From Megamerina dolium (lineage: Eukaryota > Arthropoda > Insecta > Diptera > Megamerinidae), in the NCBI GenBank assembly GCA_963854835.1, contig OY978525.1, positions 93,710,136 to 93,774,135 of the forward strand: DNA of 64,000 nt. The letters are read 5' to 3'. Shown here in pieces: positions 22,788 through 36,454 of this stretch; within the stretch, counting starts at the first letter, position 1, and every line of letters starts with the position of its first letter. Made by a program: the position numbers and the translations under genes. Under the pieces are notes generated by a model. It saw only the letters and a list, made by a program, of their open reading frames with translations, did not search any database and was not told the DNA's origin.

Positions 22788-22900
22788 TTCTCTTTCAGTA
22801 TTATTGTCCGTTTCAAATTTTGGGCATATACTTCTCCAATTCTGCTCATCAATTTCGAATGGCAGAATCTTTGTGACATCGTTTCTTCTGAGTTTTTTCA
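22788..22900 (-). mobile_element. Degenerate SINE fragment upstream of T2
   Basis: The blocks GCTTCTCTTTCAGTATTATTGTCCGTTT and CGAATGGCAGAATCTTTGTGACATCG match the body of the tRNA-derived SINE in inverted orientation, with many substitutions. No head or tail is left. Confidence 0.5.
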
Positions 22901-23083
22901 TACGCTCGTTCGTATTCTTTTTCATGGAGAATGTTAGCAAGCAACTAGCAAGTAATTTCTTTTACTTTTCATTGTATTCTTTTATGCTGACATTCCCTAT
23001 TTATTTTCTGCTCGTTTACCGCTGCTATTTGTTTCAAATTTTATCTTTTGGCATTTGTATGAATTGAACATTTTATGTATATT

Positions 23084-23830
23084 TTAAACGATGATGATTT
23101 CCGACCGCTCATCGTTTTGAGGCCAAGAATATATCAACCCAATTTTTGTAAAATCGACTGAAGTGAAGTGTATTCCCGGCAAGGCAATCTGTATTGATTG
23201 AAACAAGCGGTAGACAGAGCAGGCAATGTCTGGACTATACGGCGGGTTGGGTATAACTTCCCGTACGGTACTTTTCAAGTACGTCTTAACAGGTTGCGCA
23301 CCATATGACCGAGCATTGTCATGATGGAAAATCAATGAATCGTGTTTTGTTACCCATTCCGGAGTAACTTGTTGTCGGCAGCGTTCCCCATTAATGATTT
23401 CACCTGTCTTTAGCAGCTTCAGATCCCACCAAATACACAGCATCATCTTCAAACTATGGATATTCGGTTTTGCAATCGATTTGGCTGATTGGCTTAGGGT
23501 ATCAAAATCACCGTTTTTGAACTGTCTAAACCAAAATACACAAGTGGGAATTCATGCAGCATGTTCTCCATAAGCCTCACACAGCGTGCTATGATTTTTC
23601 ACTTCACTTTTCTTCACATGAAAACAAAAAAGCAAAGCTTCTCTCGAATAGGGTTTTGTAGGCACAAAAGTTGACGTAGTTGGAACTAAAAAAAACATGT
23701 TTTCACTTCAAAAGAATGACACATACTTATTTCAATAGCTTAATGATGACGCCTCAACATGAAGATAGTTGCCACATTATACGTTGCAATTTAATACTAC
23801 TAACGACCACTTAACGACTAACGACTATTT
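23084..23830 (-). mobile_element. Mariner element fragment (DD34D type)
   Basis: The minus strand encodes MLCIWWDLKLLKTGEIINGE, then HDSLIFHHDNARSYGAQPVKTYLK and PPYSPDIACSVYRLF, the second and third catalytic regions of a mariner transposase. The last Asp of the expected DYHLF box reads VYRLF, so the active site is lost. It shares its right flank (GACGTAGTTGGAACTAAAAA... AACATGAAGATAGTTGCCA) with the relic at 51840-52755. Confidence 0.75.
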
Positions 23831-23944
23831 GAGATATTTTTTATACATCAAGGCCAAAAACTGCGAGCTAGTAGTAGCAAAATAAAATATGTATTGTACT
23901 TCATTTTATATATTTGTTTTTTAATATTAACTTTTTCTCGGCCT

Positions 23945-24020
23945 TGATTCGAACTCACGTGTTACTGCTCATGCAGAGAAGACCAACGCACTAACCAACT
24001 GAGCTACAACACTCGCCCCC
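23945..24020 (-). mobile_element. tRNA-like sequence, second SINE-type head
   Basis: On the minus strand GTTGTAGCTCAGTTGGTTAGTGCGTTGGTCTTCT carries an A box and GAGTTCGAATC a B box. The acceptor ends do not pair, so it is not a functional tRNA gene. It resembles the SINE heads elsewhere in the window but lacks their body. Confidence 0.6.
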
Positions 24021-24649
24021 ATTTCATTTTATTATTTTTAAATCCGTTTAATATTTCCACTTTATTTATATTGTAGAAATTTGATACCACAGCTTGTTAG
24101 TTTTAGAGCTTTGACCGTTTGTACAAGTCGCAAGTACTAATCCCGACCACGACAAGTTTAATAAAGAAAAAGTACAAATTTATTCTTTCAGGCAAAACCT
24201 TCTTTAAAAAATTTATTATTTTTATTATATTATATTAATTTTATATATTTTTGAAAATGATGACTAATCTCCACAACCCGATGGCCAACGCTACTGTGGA
24301 AATAGGTCTTCAATCTTCGAAAGGTTGAACGGACGCTGGCAGTTTTGCACCTACTTAAAAAAAAAAAAAAACAAAAAGAAAGATAGTCGGATAATGACTT
24401 TTATCACCCTGATTCAATGTCTCAATAAAAGTCTCAGACACCTGCGCCACATGGTAAATTGAGCAATTAAATCATATAGCGATGTTCGATAGTCATCTGC
24501 CCTGTACGTTTCAAGATCTCAGAGAATTTTCTTTGGCAAGATGTTCTAAATATTTTTGAGTAATATTTTGTTATTGACAAATCTCACATTTATTTTATTC
24601 AAATAATGATCAAGTATGGTATTAAAAATTGAGCGGCGAAAAACTCAAG

Positions 24650-25300
24650 CTTCTTAAATTACTTCTTCGTACAGCAGTGTCAAGAACAATTTGAACTCCA
24701 TGAAAGTTAAGTTGGTGTACCCCAAGGTAGCATCATGGATCCAATCCTTTACGTATTCTATACATACGACTTACTATCATCTGATGGAGTCACCATAGAT
24801 ACCTTTGACGATGATACTGCTGTCTTAGCCGTTGACACTCTTTCATACTCAGCTTCCTTTAAACTCCAAAGAGGGCTAGACAAGAATACTGACTGGCTAA
24901 AACAATGCAGAATCAAACAAAGTCAGTCCAGGGTACATTCACTCTTAAACGAGATGGCTGTCTACCCGTCAAACTCAACGATATAAATATACCTCAACGT
25001 GATGAAACCAAATACCTTGGCATGCATCTCGACAGCAGATAAATCTAGAAAACACATATAACTACCAAGCGAAAGGCTCTCGGTATAAAGCTCAGAAACT
25101 TATACTGGCTCATGAATCGAAACTCCCTAACCTCAATCAACGATATTCAGATGTATATACGATATTTAGCTGTGGGGCACTGCACAAACAACCAAGCCCA
25201 TCGATACGTCAAAATTTCCGTAGTCTTTCAAAAAAAACAAGGAAGCATGCTGCATCTCACAATCTAATACTCTAGGCCCATTCAAACCCCTAAACCAACA
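24650..25300 (+). pseudogene. Jockey-type LINE reverse-transcriptase fragment
   Basis: An open stretch at 24735-24986 contains TFDDDTAVLAV, the RT motif C region (normally FADDTAVLA), followed in another frame by KLNDINIPQRDETKYLGMHLD and KALGIKLRNLYWLMNR, the thumb region of Jockey-like RTs. Frameshifts and stops break it. No ends were found. Confidence 0.7.
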
Positions 25301-26544
25301 GTGTTCTGAAAGTACTCCCGTAAAATGGTTTTAGGTTGAAGGTCTCTAAAATTAACTTGGGATCCTAATTAATAAGGCCAACTGAAGAGCTGCCGTTAAT
25401 ACCTGGAAAAATGTTGTCTACCATTAGAATAATACTTAAAACGACTTATAAAAAATTAGCTTTCAGAGTTTAGGTGGCAATTTTTGATCTGTTCTCTAAA
25501 AAGGCCGTATATTACACCATCCCGTTGTTGTTTTCCTCGGTCACTGGATAACCATAGAGGCTTTCGAAACCACTATCTTTGAGAACCACGTGCGGTAGTT
25601 TTTGACTCTAGAAGTTCTATGACATATATATTATTGCATTGACTAAAAATAGACAAATTTTAGTCGAGGAAATTAGCACATATGTAATTGGTTGAAAAGA
25701 CTATATTATAAAAGTTTGGCAGTTTAAGAATATGACAACCGCTTAATTAGATTTGATTTTTATTTTTTTGTTCACGTAAGCAGAAAAATCTCTTATTATA
25801 TGAAGGTTTCTGGCTTTAGTATAGAACAGAGAAAACATACAAGCCCTTCGAAATTTCATCTTAAAATTTTCAACTTGTTTTGACCAATCTTCTTATTAAC
25901 TTTCCTGGGTATTCATTCGTAGGGCTTCTCCGTTGTACCATCATCGTTGGTTTTCAAAAGAGCAGATTTACGTCCAACTTTATGTGCGTAACATCCGCTA
26001 AGGACGATTACAATCTTTTATGCTTAAATAATTTTACTCAAAAAAAAAAAAAAAAAAACAATTATTAAAGCATTTTGTTACTTAATTTTGAAATATTATT
26101 GAAATAGTTCATGAAATTATCGCTGCAATAATATTTCGCTGAGTTTTAACCAACATGTTATAGAATTCTTAAAGACTACATAAAGAAATAAATCTAAATC
26201 AAAACAAACATATGAATATTTTGATTAGAATTTAAAAAAAAAAAAATTTTTTTAAATTAATAAGTACGATAAAAATTATTTTGTGAAGTTATTGCTTTTA
26301 TTTATTTACCTTATTTGCACATAATGACAATTATACAAGAATTTATGTTAAATGATATGTTATTGCTATTTTATATATTGAGGTAGTTGTCCAGGATCAC
26401 CTGTGCAGTATTTAATCAATAATTCTATTTCGTTTCTTAGCTTTGTTAGTACAATATAAATATTCAGATTTGTTCGTAATTCATAGAAATGCTTATTCGT
26501 GGGCAATTCTATTAAATACAATCGTAAATGTATTATTTTGTATT
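25301..26544. other. AT-rich spacer before the T3 3' end
   Basis: It contains A-runs at 26041-26058 and 26229-26254 and a minus-strand AATAAA near 26299 suited to T3. No gene was recognised. Confidence 0.45.
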
Positions 26545-29500
26545 CTAATATCTAGCATGGCGTTGATTATTAGTAAAGTGAATTGCCAAGAAGGCTCCCA
26601 ATGCGACACCCGCAATCTGTAATAATTAATATAGAAATTTTAAATCAAATATAACGGGTGTTTTTTTTCGAGGTATAGAACTTCAAGTTGGCATTACTGT
26701 TCAAGATGGCGACCGATTTAACAGCTGTCAAGTGATTTATTCTCAATTTGGTTTGGCAATTCATCATGAATAGACTCGCGCCTGAACAACGCTTGCAAAT
26801 AGTGCAATTTCATTTCGAAAATAATGGTCGTTGTTCCCGATTTTCATAAGCGAATTTTGTTTAGCGATGAAGCGCACTTCTGGTTGAATGGCTACGTCAA
26901 CAAACAAAACTGCCGCATTTGGAGTGAAGCTAATCCTCAAGTGTATGTCGAAACACCGTTACATCCAGAAAAACTGACTGTTTGGTGCGCTTTATGGGCT
27001 GGTGGAATCATTGGTCCGTACTTCTTCAAAAACGATGATGGCCAGAACGTTACAGTCAATGGTGATCGGTATAGAGCCATGATTACTAACTTTTTCATTC
27101 CTGAATTGAACAACCATGATGTCCAGGAGCTGTGGTTCCAACAAGACGGCGCAACATGTCACACAGCTCGTGCCACAATCGATTTATTGAAAGACACGTT
27201 TGGTGACCGCCTAATTTCACGTTTTGGACCTGTGAATTGGCCTCCAAGATCTTGTGATTTAACACCGCTAGACTACTTTCTGTGGGGCTATGTAAAGTCA
27301 TTGGTCTATGCGGATAAGCCACAAACGCTTGACCATTTGGAAGACAACATTCGCCGTGTTATTGCCGATATACGGCCACAAATGTTGGAAAAAGTCATCG
27401 AAAATTGGACGTCCAGATTGAACTACATCCGAGCCAGCCGTGGCGGTCATATGCCTCAAATCATATTTAAAATGTAATGCCACAAGATTATCTTTCAAAT
27501 AAATAAAATTCATGTCAATCGAATAATCCATCGTTGTTTTATTGCAATTTAAAGTTCTATACCTCGAAAAAAAAACACCCGTTATATTCGATATTAGTTG
27601 CAATTAATTAATAAAATAACAAATATTACCTGCAGAACGAGTAAGGCGCAAAACATATATAAGAGAACCTTCTTTCCAGTTGCGTATGAAATAGCCATCG
27701 CCTTGTAACATCCATCCTCATTTAAGATTTTTTTATGGTCATTTTCATTATGATAGCAACTTAGCGGTATAGTCATGTTGGCACGTATATAGTCTTGTGC
27801 ATTATCTTTGCCACAGCATTTAAGCTACATGTAAAATAAATGTTCAAATAGTATAAATATCATATATCGATATGCCCATTAAAATAAGAAGATATAAAAT
27901 ATTATAGAAAAATTCTGTACTTTGTTTTTCATTTTATGTACTTTTGTTCTTTTAAGAAAATAATAGTTTCCTTTTTTTTGATTTAGCGAGACAATAATAA
28001 TTTTAAAATTCTCTCGCAACCCTCTAAATACCTTAATATTCAACCCTTAATATGCTATATACTATTTTTGACTTAAAAAAAGGAGACAATTTAAATAAAA
28101 TAGCACTGCAGCTATCTGATCTAATCATTGTTTCTCACTAAACTCAGCCTGTAAAGTTTATAAAGTTTAGATATCCAAACAGATTTTTCCAAAAAATTCT
28201 GATCTTTTTCGCAAAATGAGTTACTTGCTATCCAAATTTTCGGTCGCAACTTTTACAATAATTGTGAGATACATCTTTGACTCTTATAAACTGCTGTAAG
28301 TTTAGCAATATCGTCATGGTCCCTACAAAAAAAAAATGTTTTTTAATTACCTACTCTCCTTAGATTAAAACAAAGTCGTGCGATAGACAGTACAGTACGT
28401 TAATGACTTCCATATTCAATTAACTATGCGCACCTCTTGATGTCTTTTGGAGGAACCGAGAATGGTATCTCAAAGATATGTTGGAAAAGTGCCGACTTAT
28501 CCGGCCACAATATTTCTGTATTTCCTAACTTGATGTATGAATTTTATTGGTAAATTTGCACGTTTCTACAGAATCCAGAAATTAGATTTTATTTATATTA
28601 CTTTTCAAATTTTCTAAAAGCATCCATTTTGAGGTTTCAATTTTCGTTCTACAAAATTTCAAAGTGATGTTATACAAAACAATGCAAATATTCCAAAAAT
28701 TTCTCATATGTCATACGTCAATGTATTAAAACAAACTGAGCAACATGCAAAAGAGCCAATTGCCCAGCCCAATGGAACCGTTGAATCTATGATTTGCAAT
28801 TTAACCCAATACATGACACAGTTGATGTCTAATATGCAAACTATGATTCAAGAACTGATTAAAGCGCAAAACTAAATGTTACAAGCTCTATTAAATAAAA
28901 AATGAGTGTCCTTAATAGCCTAGACAGAGGGCAGCCTAATTCCGGATTACCGGCGCACTTAATCCGAATAAAATAATAACCTGACAGACGGATTAACTAA
29001 ACGGCTGATTGCTGTTTTATTAGGTCTGTCCACTTACATTACTATCACTATAAATTTCATGTTGAAAACTGTTAACAGTTGTTGAAAGTTTTTTGTTAGT
29101 GAACACATCTAATGGTTTGTAAAATGGATGGAGAAAAATTCACAATAGACAATTTTCAGCAGTGTTGCCATCGCAAATTGCCCTAATTCTCTTTTATTTT
29201 GAGAATTAACTCATAGAGTCTCTGCGGATTAGCTGCAGTTAATGCCCGAGTTAATTCGAATTAACTCGATAATCCGGAATTAGGCTGCCGTCTGTCTAGG
29301 CTATAAGATCTGCTTCTGGAATGCAAACGGTATTAATGACCACAAAATTTAACTAAAGCATTTCTTAGATAGTAAAAATGTTGATGTAATGCTTCTAGCT
29401 GAAACACACCTTACAACCAAGTACAACTTCAATATACCAGGATACACATTCTATAGCACAAACCACCCTGACGGCAATGCACATGGTGGTACAGGCATTC

Positions 29501-32500
29501 TCATTCAATATTCAAGAACTACTTACAAGCTACTTCAATATGTCTGCAATGCCTTAACGAAAATATAACACTTTCAGCTGTGTACTGTCCACCACGATTT
29601 TCAATAACCGAAAAGGTATTTAAAGAATTCTTTGACAAGCTAGGAAAGAGATTCTTGGCGACTGGTGATTATAACGCCAAACATACATATTGGGGTTCTC
29701 GTTTAATAAATCCTAAAGGAAGGCAACTGTATAACACTATAATAAATCCACAAATCATGCTCAATTTCGTGTCTACTGGCCAGCCAACATATTGGCCAAC
29801 AGACATCTCGAAAATTCCTGATTTGATTGATTCTGCAGTCGTTCGAAATCTTAATCGAAATATTGTCACTGCCGAAATAAGTTACGAACTATCCTCAGAT
29901 CACTCTCCTGTATTATTTTATCTAAATGAACGCCCTCCATTGTCAAAACTACCATTTAGGCTGATATCCCCAAAAACAGATTGGCGGAAATACAAAAAGT
30001 ATAAAAAAATAAAATAAAAAAATAAATATGTGGCACTTAAAGCCCCAAAGGGCTCATTGGCCGAACTTCTCTTCCATTACTGTTGTGCGTCTTAAATTTT
30101 GGACAGTATTAGAAGGGACCAACTTATTTTAGCCGGTTCCGAACGGCAGAACACTTGTGACATCACTTCTGAGCTTTGTCACAGAGTTCTTTAAGAAGCT
30201 TTTTCATGGCAAGTTGTTACTGTCGGAAGAATTGCCAATTGCTTGCCGACAGGTGGGTACCGTTCGAAAGAAAAATCTTATCGATATTAAATTTGTTATG
30301 CATCAGCCGGGGATTGAACCACAACCTACAGATCAGAAGGCGAACACACTAACCACTGAGCTACGGCACCCAACAAAAAGTATATAAGTAGTCATATCAA
30401 CACCAGTCCTGTAATCCAGTCTGAGATCGACATCGATGATAATCTAAACATCATCAATACCATGCTCACTACTGCTGCAATAGTTTCAACCCCACGTGAT
30501 TACCAACAACAAAAGAATGTTCGTATAGCCACAAACACCCAAATTGAAAAACTCGTTAATGAAAAGCGCCGGCGTAGAAGAGAATGGCAGACATGCCGGT
30601 CACCTACATCAAAACAAAGACTTAAGTGTGCTGAAAGAGCTCTGAAAGAAGCATTAAAAGAGGATGAGCAATTTAAACAGCTAAAGTATATCGAAAAGCT
30701 TTCTCCTATGACTTCCAAAACAAATTCGCTTTGTAACTCTTACAAAGAGCTGAAAACGCCACTTGATGCAGAATTTCCAATCAGAAATCATGTCGGAAAT
30801 TGGTCACGCACTGAAGAAGAAAAAGCCAACACATTTGCTATACATTTATGTAATGTGTTCCAGCCCAATCCGCCCGCAAACGACTTTCAAATCCCTCCAC
30901 ATAGCACTGCATCTAGTGGCTTCACTCCCCTCAAAATATCATCCAAAGAAAACAACGAGATTATTAAGTACCAGCTTAATCCAAAGAAAGCTCCTGGTTT
31001 CGATGGCATCACACCAAAAATGCTAATTGAAATTCCAACGGCAGCTGTATTATTTTTAGTGGTTTTGTTTAATGCAATGCTAAAACTGGGCTACTTTTCT
31101 AACCAATGGAAAAAATCACAAGTAACAATGATCCTAAAGCCAGGAAAAGATAAAACATTGCCGTCATCCTACAGACCCATAAGCTTGTTACCATGTCTCT
31201 CAAAATTATTTGAAAAATTGCTGTTAGCCAAACTCAGACCTCATCTTGAAGAACGTGACATAATTCCTCAGCACCAATTTGGATTTCTCGAAAAACATGG
31301 GACGATCGAGCAGGTCAACAGAATTACCAATGAGATACGGAAAGCATTTGAATACAAAGAGTATTGTTCAGCTATATTCGTCGATGTTGCTCATTCATTT
31401 GATAGAGTGTGGCATGAAGGGCTAAAGTATAAAATAAGAAAACTTATATCAGAAAGCTCCCACCAAATACTAGAATCATACCTAGATAACCGTCGTTTTG
31501 TTGTAAAATATAAAGACTTTTCCACAGAAGAATTCAATATCAAAGCCAGAGTTCCACAGGGAACTCCGATCTACCAACAGATGCACGGTTGTTGACATCT
31601 ATATTTGCTGACGATACTGCTATTCTAAGCCTTAATCGGAACCTAATTAATTCATCCACAGATTTAGGGGAGCATTTAGTACTTGTTGAAAAATGGTTAT
31701 CTTTCTGGCGCATAAAAGTTAATGAGTCCAAATGTAAACATGTAACGTTCACGATTAACAAAAGCACTTCCCGACAGTTACACTAAATAATATCGCCATA
31801 ACTCATACAAATGAAGTCACCTACCTAGGGATACACTTAGATTGACGGCTTACATGGCGCAAGCACATCGAAGCAAAAATAACTCAGATGAAATTAAAAG
31901 CTTCTTGTCTGCACTGGCTCATCAATTTCAGATCCCCATTAAACTTGAAATACAAGGTCCTACTGTACAACAGCACAATAAAGCCAATTTGGAGTTACGG
32001 AATTCAATTATGGGGGAACACTAGTAATATCAATATTGAAATCATACAGAGATCTCAGTCTAAAATGTTAAGGATGATAACTGGTGCACCATGGTATATT
32101 AGAAATGAATGTATACACAATGACTTAAATATCCCAATGGTAGAAATTAAAGTTAAAAATACTAGACAAAAATATACTAGAAGATTACAAAGACATCCAA
32201 ACACACTAGCAAAAACCTTGCTCAATACCTGCTATACCTCGCGCCTTCGGAGAAAGGACCTGCCAGCCTTCCAATAAAAAGAAGAGCATCGTACAAAAAA
32301 CATTGCTCTAGATAATAAGGAGCTACTGTTGTTGAATTAGATTAAGATTTTAAAACTTATTGTTAGATTCTTTAGGAATAGATTCAATAAATAAAGAAAA
32401 TGTATAATAAAAAAAAATTTTCGTTGACGTGCTTAAACTTTTTAGTGGTATTTGGCGAGTGACGCTTAAGCCTCTTTAAGCTGTTGTTATGTCTGCATAT

Positions 32501-34775
32501 AATGGCTGTTCTCTTCGGACTGTTCTTCACTCAAAATGCAGGTTGGCAAAATGAAACCACTGAGCTACAGTACCTATCAGTTGATGAAGGATCGTGAAAT
32601 ATAACACTTGGTACTCCACTTTACGAACGTTCAATTCAGATACTATACTAATATACGGCACCTCGAATAATGAATGTGTGTGTTGATAATTTCAGGTTAG
32701 GTCTGGCTCTTTCCTAACCCAAGATTTTTCTGCTGGTTTAATTAATATATTTAATTATTAAGTGCTTCATATACTGAAACATTTGCTGCCGACAAAGTGT
32801 TTCGAAGTCAGGAAGACAACAAGATCTAACCTCGAAATTCTGATCTCCAATTCCGTATTAGTTATCTAAAATCCATGCTGATTGACTGATCTGATCTGTC
32901 GGCCAACAAACTTTTTCTGACGTCTCAAAAGTAATAAATCTGACAGAGCAGACTACGCGATTCAATAATTACTTCTGAGTTAGATGTATGTAAATCAATA
33001 GATTTGCATAGATATGTATATACATTAATGGCACCACCATCCCTTTTCATTTGATACCAATATAATTACTTTAATAATCTTGAAACTGACGCTATTAAAT
33101 GGATAAGACAATAATGTATTTGGTAGAGAATGCATTTATTTTAATTACCTGGGTTTGCTTTTCGATCATTTCAGCTGGATTGCCTTTTAATAACAGCTGC
33201 CAATTTTTGTCCGTATCTGTACGTGCGACCTCCACCGGGTTATAGGGCATTAACAGGAAAAACACAACATAAGCAAGGGCAAGAGTTATAATGCTCATAG
33301 ATACGGTATACTTTTAGGAGTACGAAATAAAAATAAAAATTCAAATATGATGACAATTTAACATATATTATATTAATTTTGGTCGTGATAATTGTAGCAA
33401 CAATGCCGCCAATAATGTATATGAATATATATAGGGGAATATATGAATAAGTTCGTGAGGTTTAGTTTCGAAAATTGAAATTTTATTGTAAAAAATTGTT
33501 TATACATTCAATGTTCATATTGGCACTACTTTTTGGCATCTTTCTGGCAGTACACGGATTCGAGATTTTTGGCTTCTTCGTTAGAATGGAAGCGCTGTTC
33601 TTCCAGGCCGTGTGTCATCGATCGGAATAAGTGGTAATCGGAACGTACAATGTCTAGGCTATACGGCGGGTGGGATAGGAATTGCCATTTGAGCGTTTCT
33701 AAGCACGTTTTAACAGGCGCCACAACATATATCCGAGCATTATCGTGATGCTAAATAACTTTGTCGTGTCTATCGGCGTATTGCGGCCGTTTTTCTTACC
33801 ATGCTCGGCTCAAACGCATCAATTGTTGTTGGTGCAGGTTAACTGCGATCGTCTGATTCGATTTCAATAGCCCATAATACGCCACACGCAACAGGTGTGG
33901 CGTATGATCTTCTCAGCATGAATATTCGGCTTGGCCGTCGTTGATGAGTCATGGCCGAGGTATCCATATGTTACCCGACGTTTTGAATTATCGTCATGGA
34001 TTCGATGCAAAAACCTCTTTCTTTTTTGCCGATAGAGTCGACTTCTCCTGACTTCAGTTCATACGGCACTTAATTTCCTACCTTTCGAATCATTCCCATT
34101 GCGTTTAAACGATGCCAAATGGATGGCATGGAGTGATTGTAAGTGTTTTTGCGAGTTCATCTTGCTTTTGTGATGGATATCCGTCGAGTCTTGCCTCCAA
34201 TTCGTCATCTTCAAACTTTGATGGCGCTGCGAGTCGTTCTTCGTCTTCCAAATCAAAATTGCCACTTTTAAGTTGTGCAAACCACTTCTGGCACGTTCGT
34301 TCAGCTTAAGCATAGTCACCATAAATTTCGACTAAAACACGAAAAACACTTTATTCGGTATAAAAGTTGACATTTTCGGAGCACACAGAAACTTCTCTTC
34401 AGCGAAATGACAGATACTGAAAAAGAAAGCCTAATGATGACACTTCAAAATGACGGTGTTGCCAGGTGAAACAATGGAATGAAAAACTAGTAACGACATC
34501 TGTTATCAAATCCGCACGAACCTATTTATACTCCCAATATATGTACCTACTTATAATAGAGATTGACTTTATCTTACCTCCCATGATAGCCAGACACTTT
34601 CGCGTAAAGCTCCAAAACAGCCAACGAAAGCAATCAAAAATAATAAACAGACGACTATTAATAGAGGAGTGCTATGTGAATTCTTTTCGACTATCATAGC
34701 TGTAGCCACCACAATAATGGCAATAAGAGCGAATATCTGAAATTTAAAAGATATAAATATTGTAATTATTTCGGG

Positions 34776-34860
<85 letters not shown>

Positions 34861-36364
34861 ATGTATGTATGTATGTATATGTTAAACTATTTTTTATTTG
34901 TATATAAACTAGTAATGCTTCATTCATAAAAATTCGCTACCACCTTCACTTGGCTAGCTGTATTAACCATGGGCTTATGGAATAATTTGCTATACTAAAA
35001 GTGTAAATCAACACATATCCGCCCACCAACGCTAGTCGAAGTTTCATCATCACTCAATAATTTGACTAACATGTTGATTTACTGAAAACAATAGCAAATA
35101 ATAAAATTCATCATACAGTATACATTTGTAACAATGTGAAAAGGTTAAATATTCGTGTGAACTGAGAACTGACAATTTCATTGTAATTGATGACGTCTTG
35201 AAGGAAATTTCTGTATGTATTGATTTACAAAAATGAAAATTTTTTTATACAGGGTCACAAATTATATCGTATACAATATTGTACAAATCTTCAACTGCGA
35301 GTTGTTTTACTTACGCCGCCAATTATATTGACAATGATTTAATAATGCGCATACAATTTTATAACGGTATATTATTTTTCAAATTTACCCCATAATAATA
35401 CAAAAAAATTGTATTATTGTATATTCTAAAATATATTTTGAAATTTGTGAACTTATTCGATCTTCATTTTATAGCAAGCAAAAGATTGCTTACACTGTTT
35501 TCATCGCCCTGTATATAGAGATACTGTGGTTACGTCATTTATATGATTTGTATTACAAGTATTTATCGCGCTCGAAAATGCTTACATCCCGGGTGATGTG
35601 ATAATTTAGGGCAAATTTTTATGTATATAACAATATGCGCTCTAACACATACAGATAGTCTCATAAATGTTTATATTTATATATTATGTATTGTTGTACA
35701 TAGCTAAATGAGCACGTTGGTTGTTGATATTTTCTTTCTCTTCTTTGAGGAATTTTCTTGTTAATACAAAGCTCTCAGTCTCACTCTCTCAGTAGAACAG
35801 TTTATTTATAACAATAATTTTTCGATAGATGCTAACATCAATGCTTCAAATGACAATGTTAAAACAAATATTTTATAAATATAATCAAATACACATATAC
35901 ACATACACAAACTATGGATACATTTTCTAGAGTTTAATATAGAAGAAGCGATCTATGAAATGCCCACATATAAATATACATATGTAATTAATTATTATTA
36001 TGATTTTTTTCTTATTGTTTTACAAATTTAAAATTTATGGCGAAGCTATGAAAAATTATGTATATTTTTGAAAAAGTCAATTTTGGTTTTTTTTTTTTTA
36101 AATTATTCATTTAGTTGTTGCAAAGCTCTATACTATAATATAAGTAATCTAAAGAATCATTCAAAATTTACCCAAAAAATTTTACAGAATAATATTCGCC
36201 TAAGAAAGTAGCAAAAGTGTGATTTCATATTTAAATTATTTAAATAAGTGTGTGTGTTTGCATATATGTATGTACATATTATTGTATGATATAAATTATA
36301 TTGCATGTACTACATGCTTAGATGCTAATAGTATTGTATATTACTCTTATGGAATGACTTTTAT

Positions 36365-36454
<90 letters not shown>

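Larger units (their letters stand above)
28690..32418 (+). mobile_element. Jockey-like LINE, 5'-truncated, carrying a MITE and a SINE
   Basis: The end of ORF1 lies at about 28692-28875 (ending MQTMIQELIKAQN). ORF2 starts at the ATG at 28902 and is split after four codons by a MITE. It resumes at 29307 with the endonuclease domain, is split again by a SINE at 30004-30372, and continues with reverse transcriptase to about 32276. A poly(A) tail ends near 32418. It lies in intron 3 of T3 in opposite orientation to the gene. Stops and frameshifts in both halves make it inactive. Confidence 0.85.

Noticed and set aside
23945..24020. Possible tRNA gene on the minus strand
   Set aside because: The acceptor arms do not pair and the anticodon region is irregular. 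It is listed as a SINE-type head instead.
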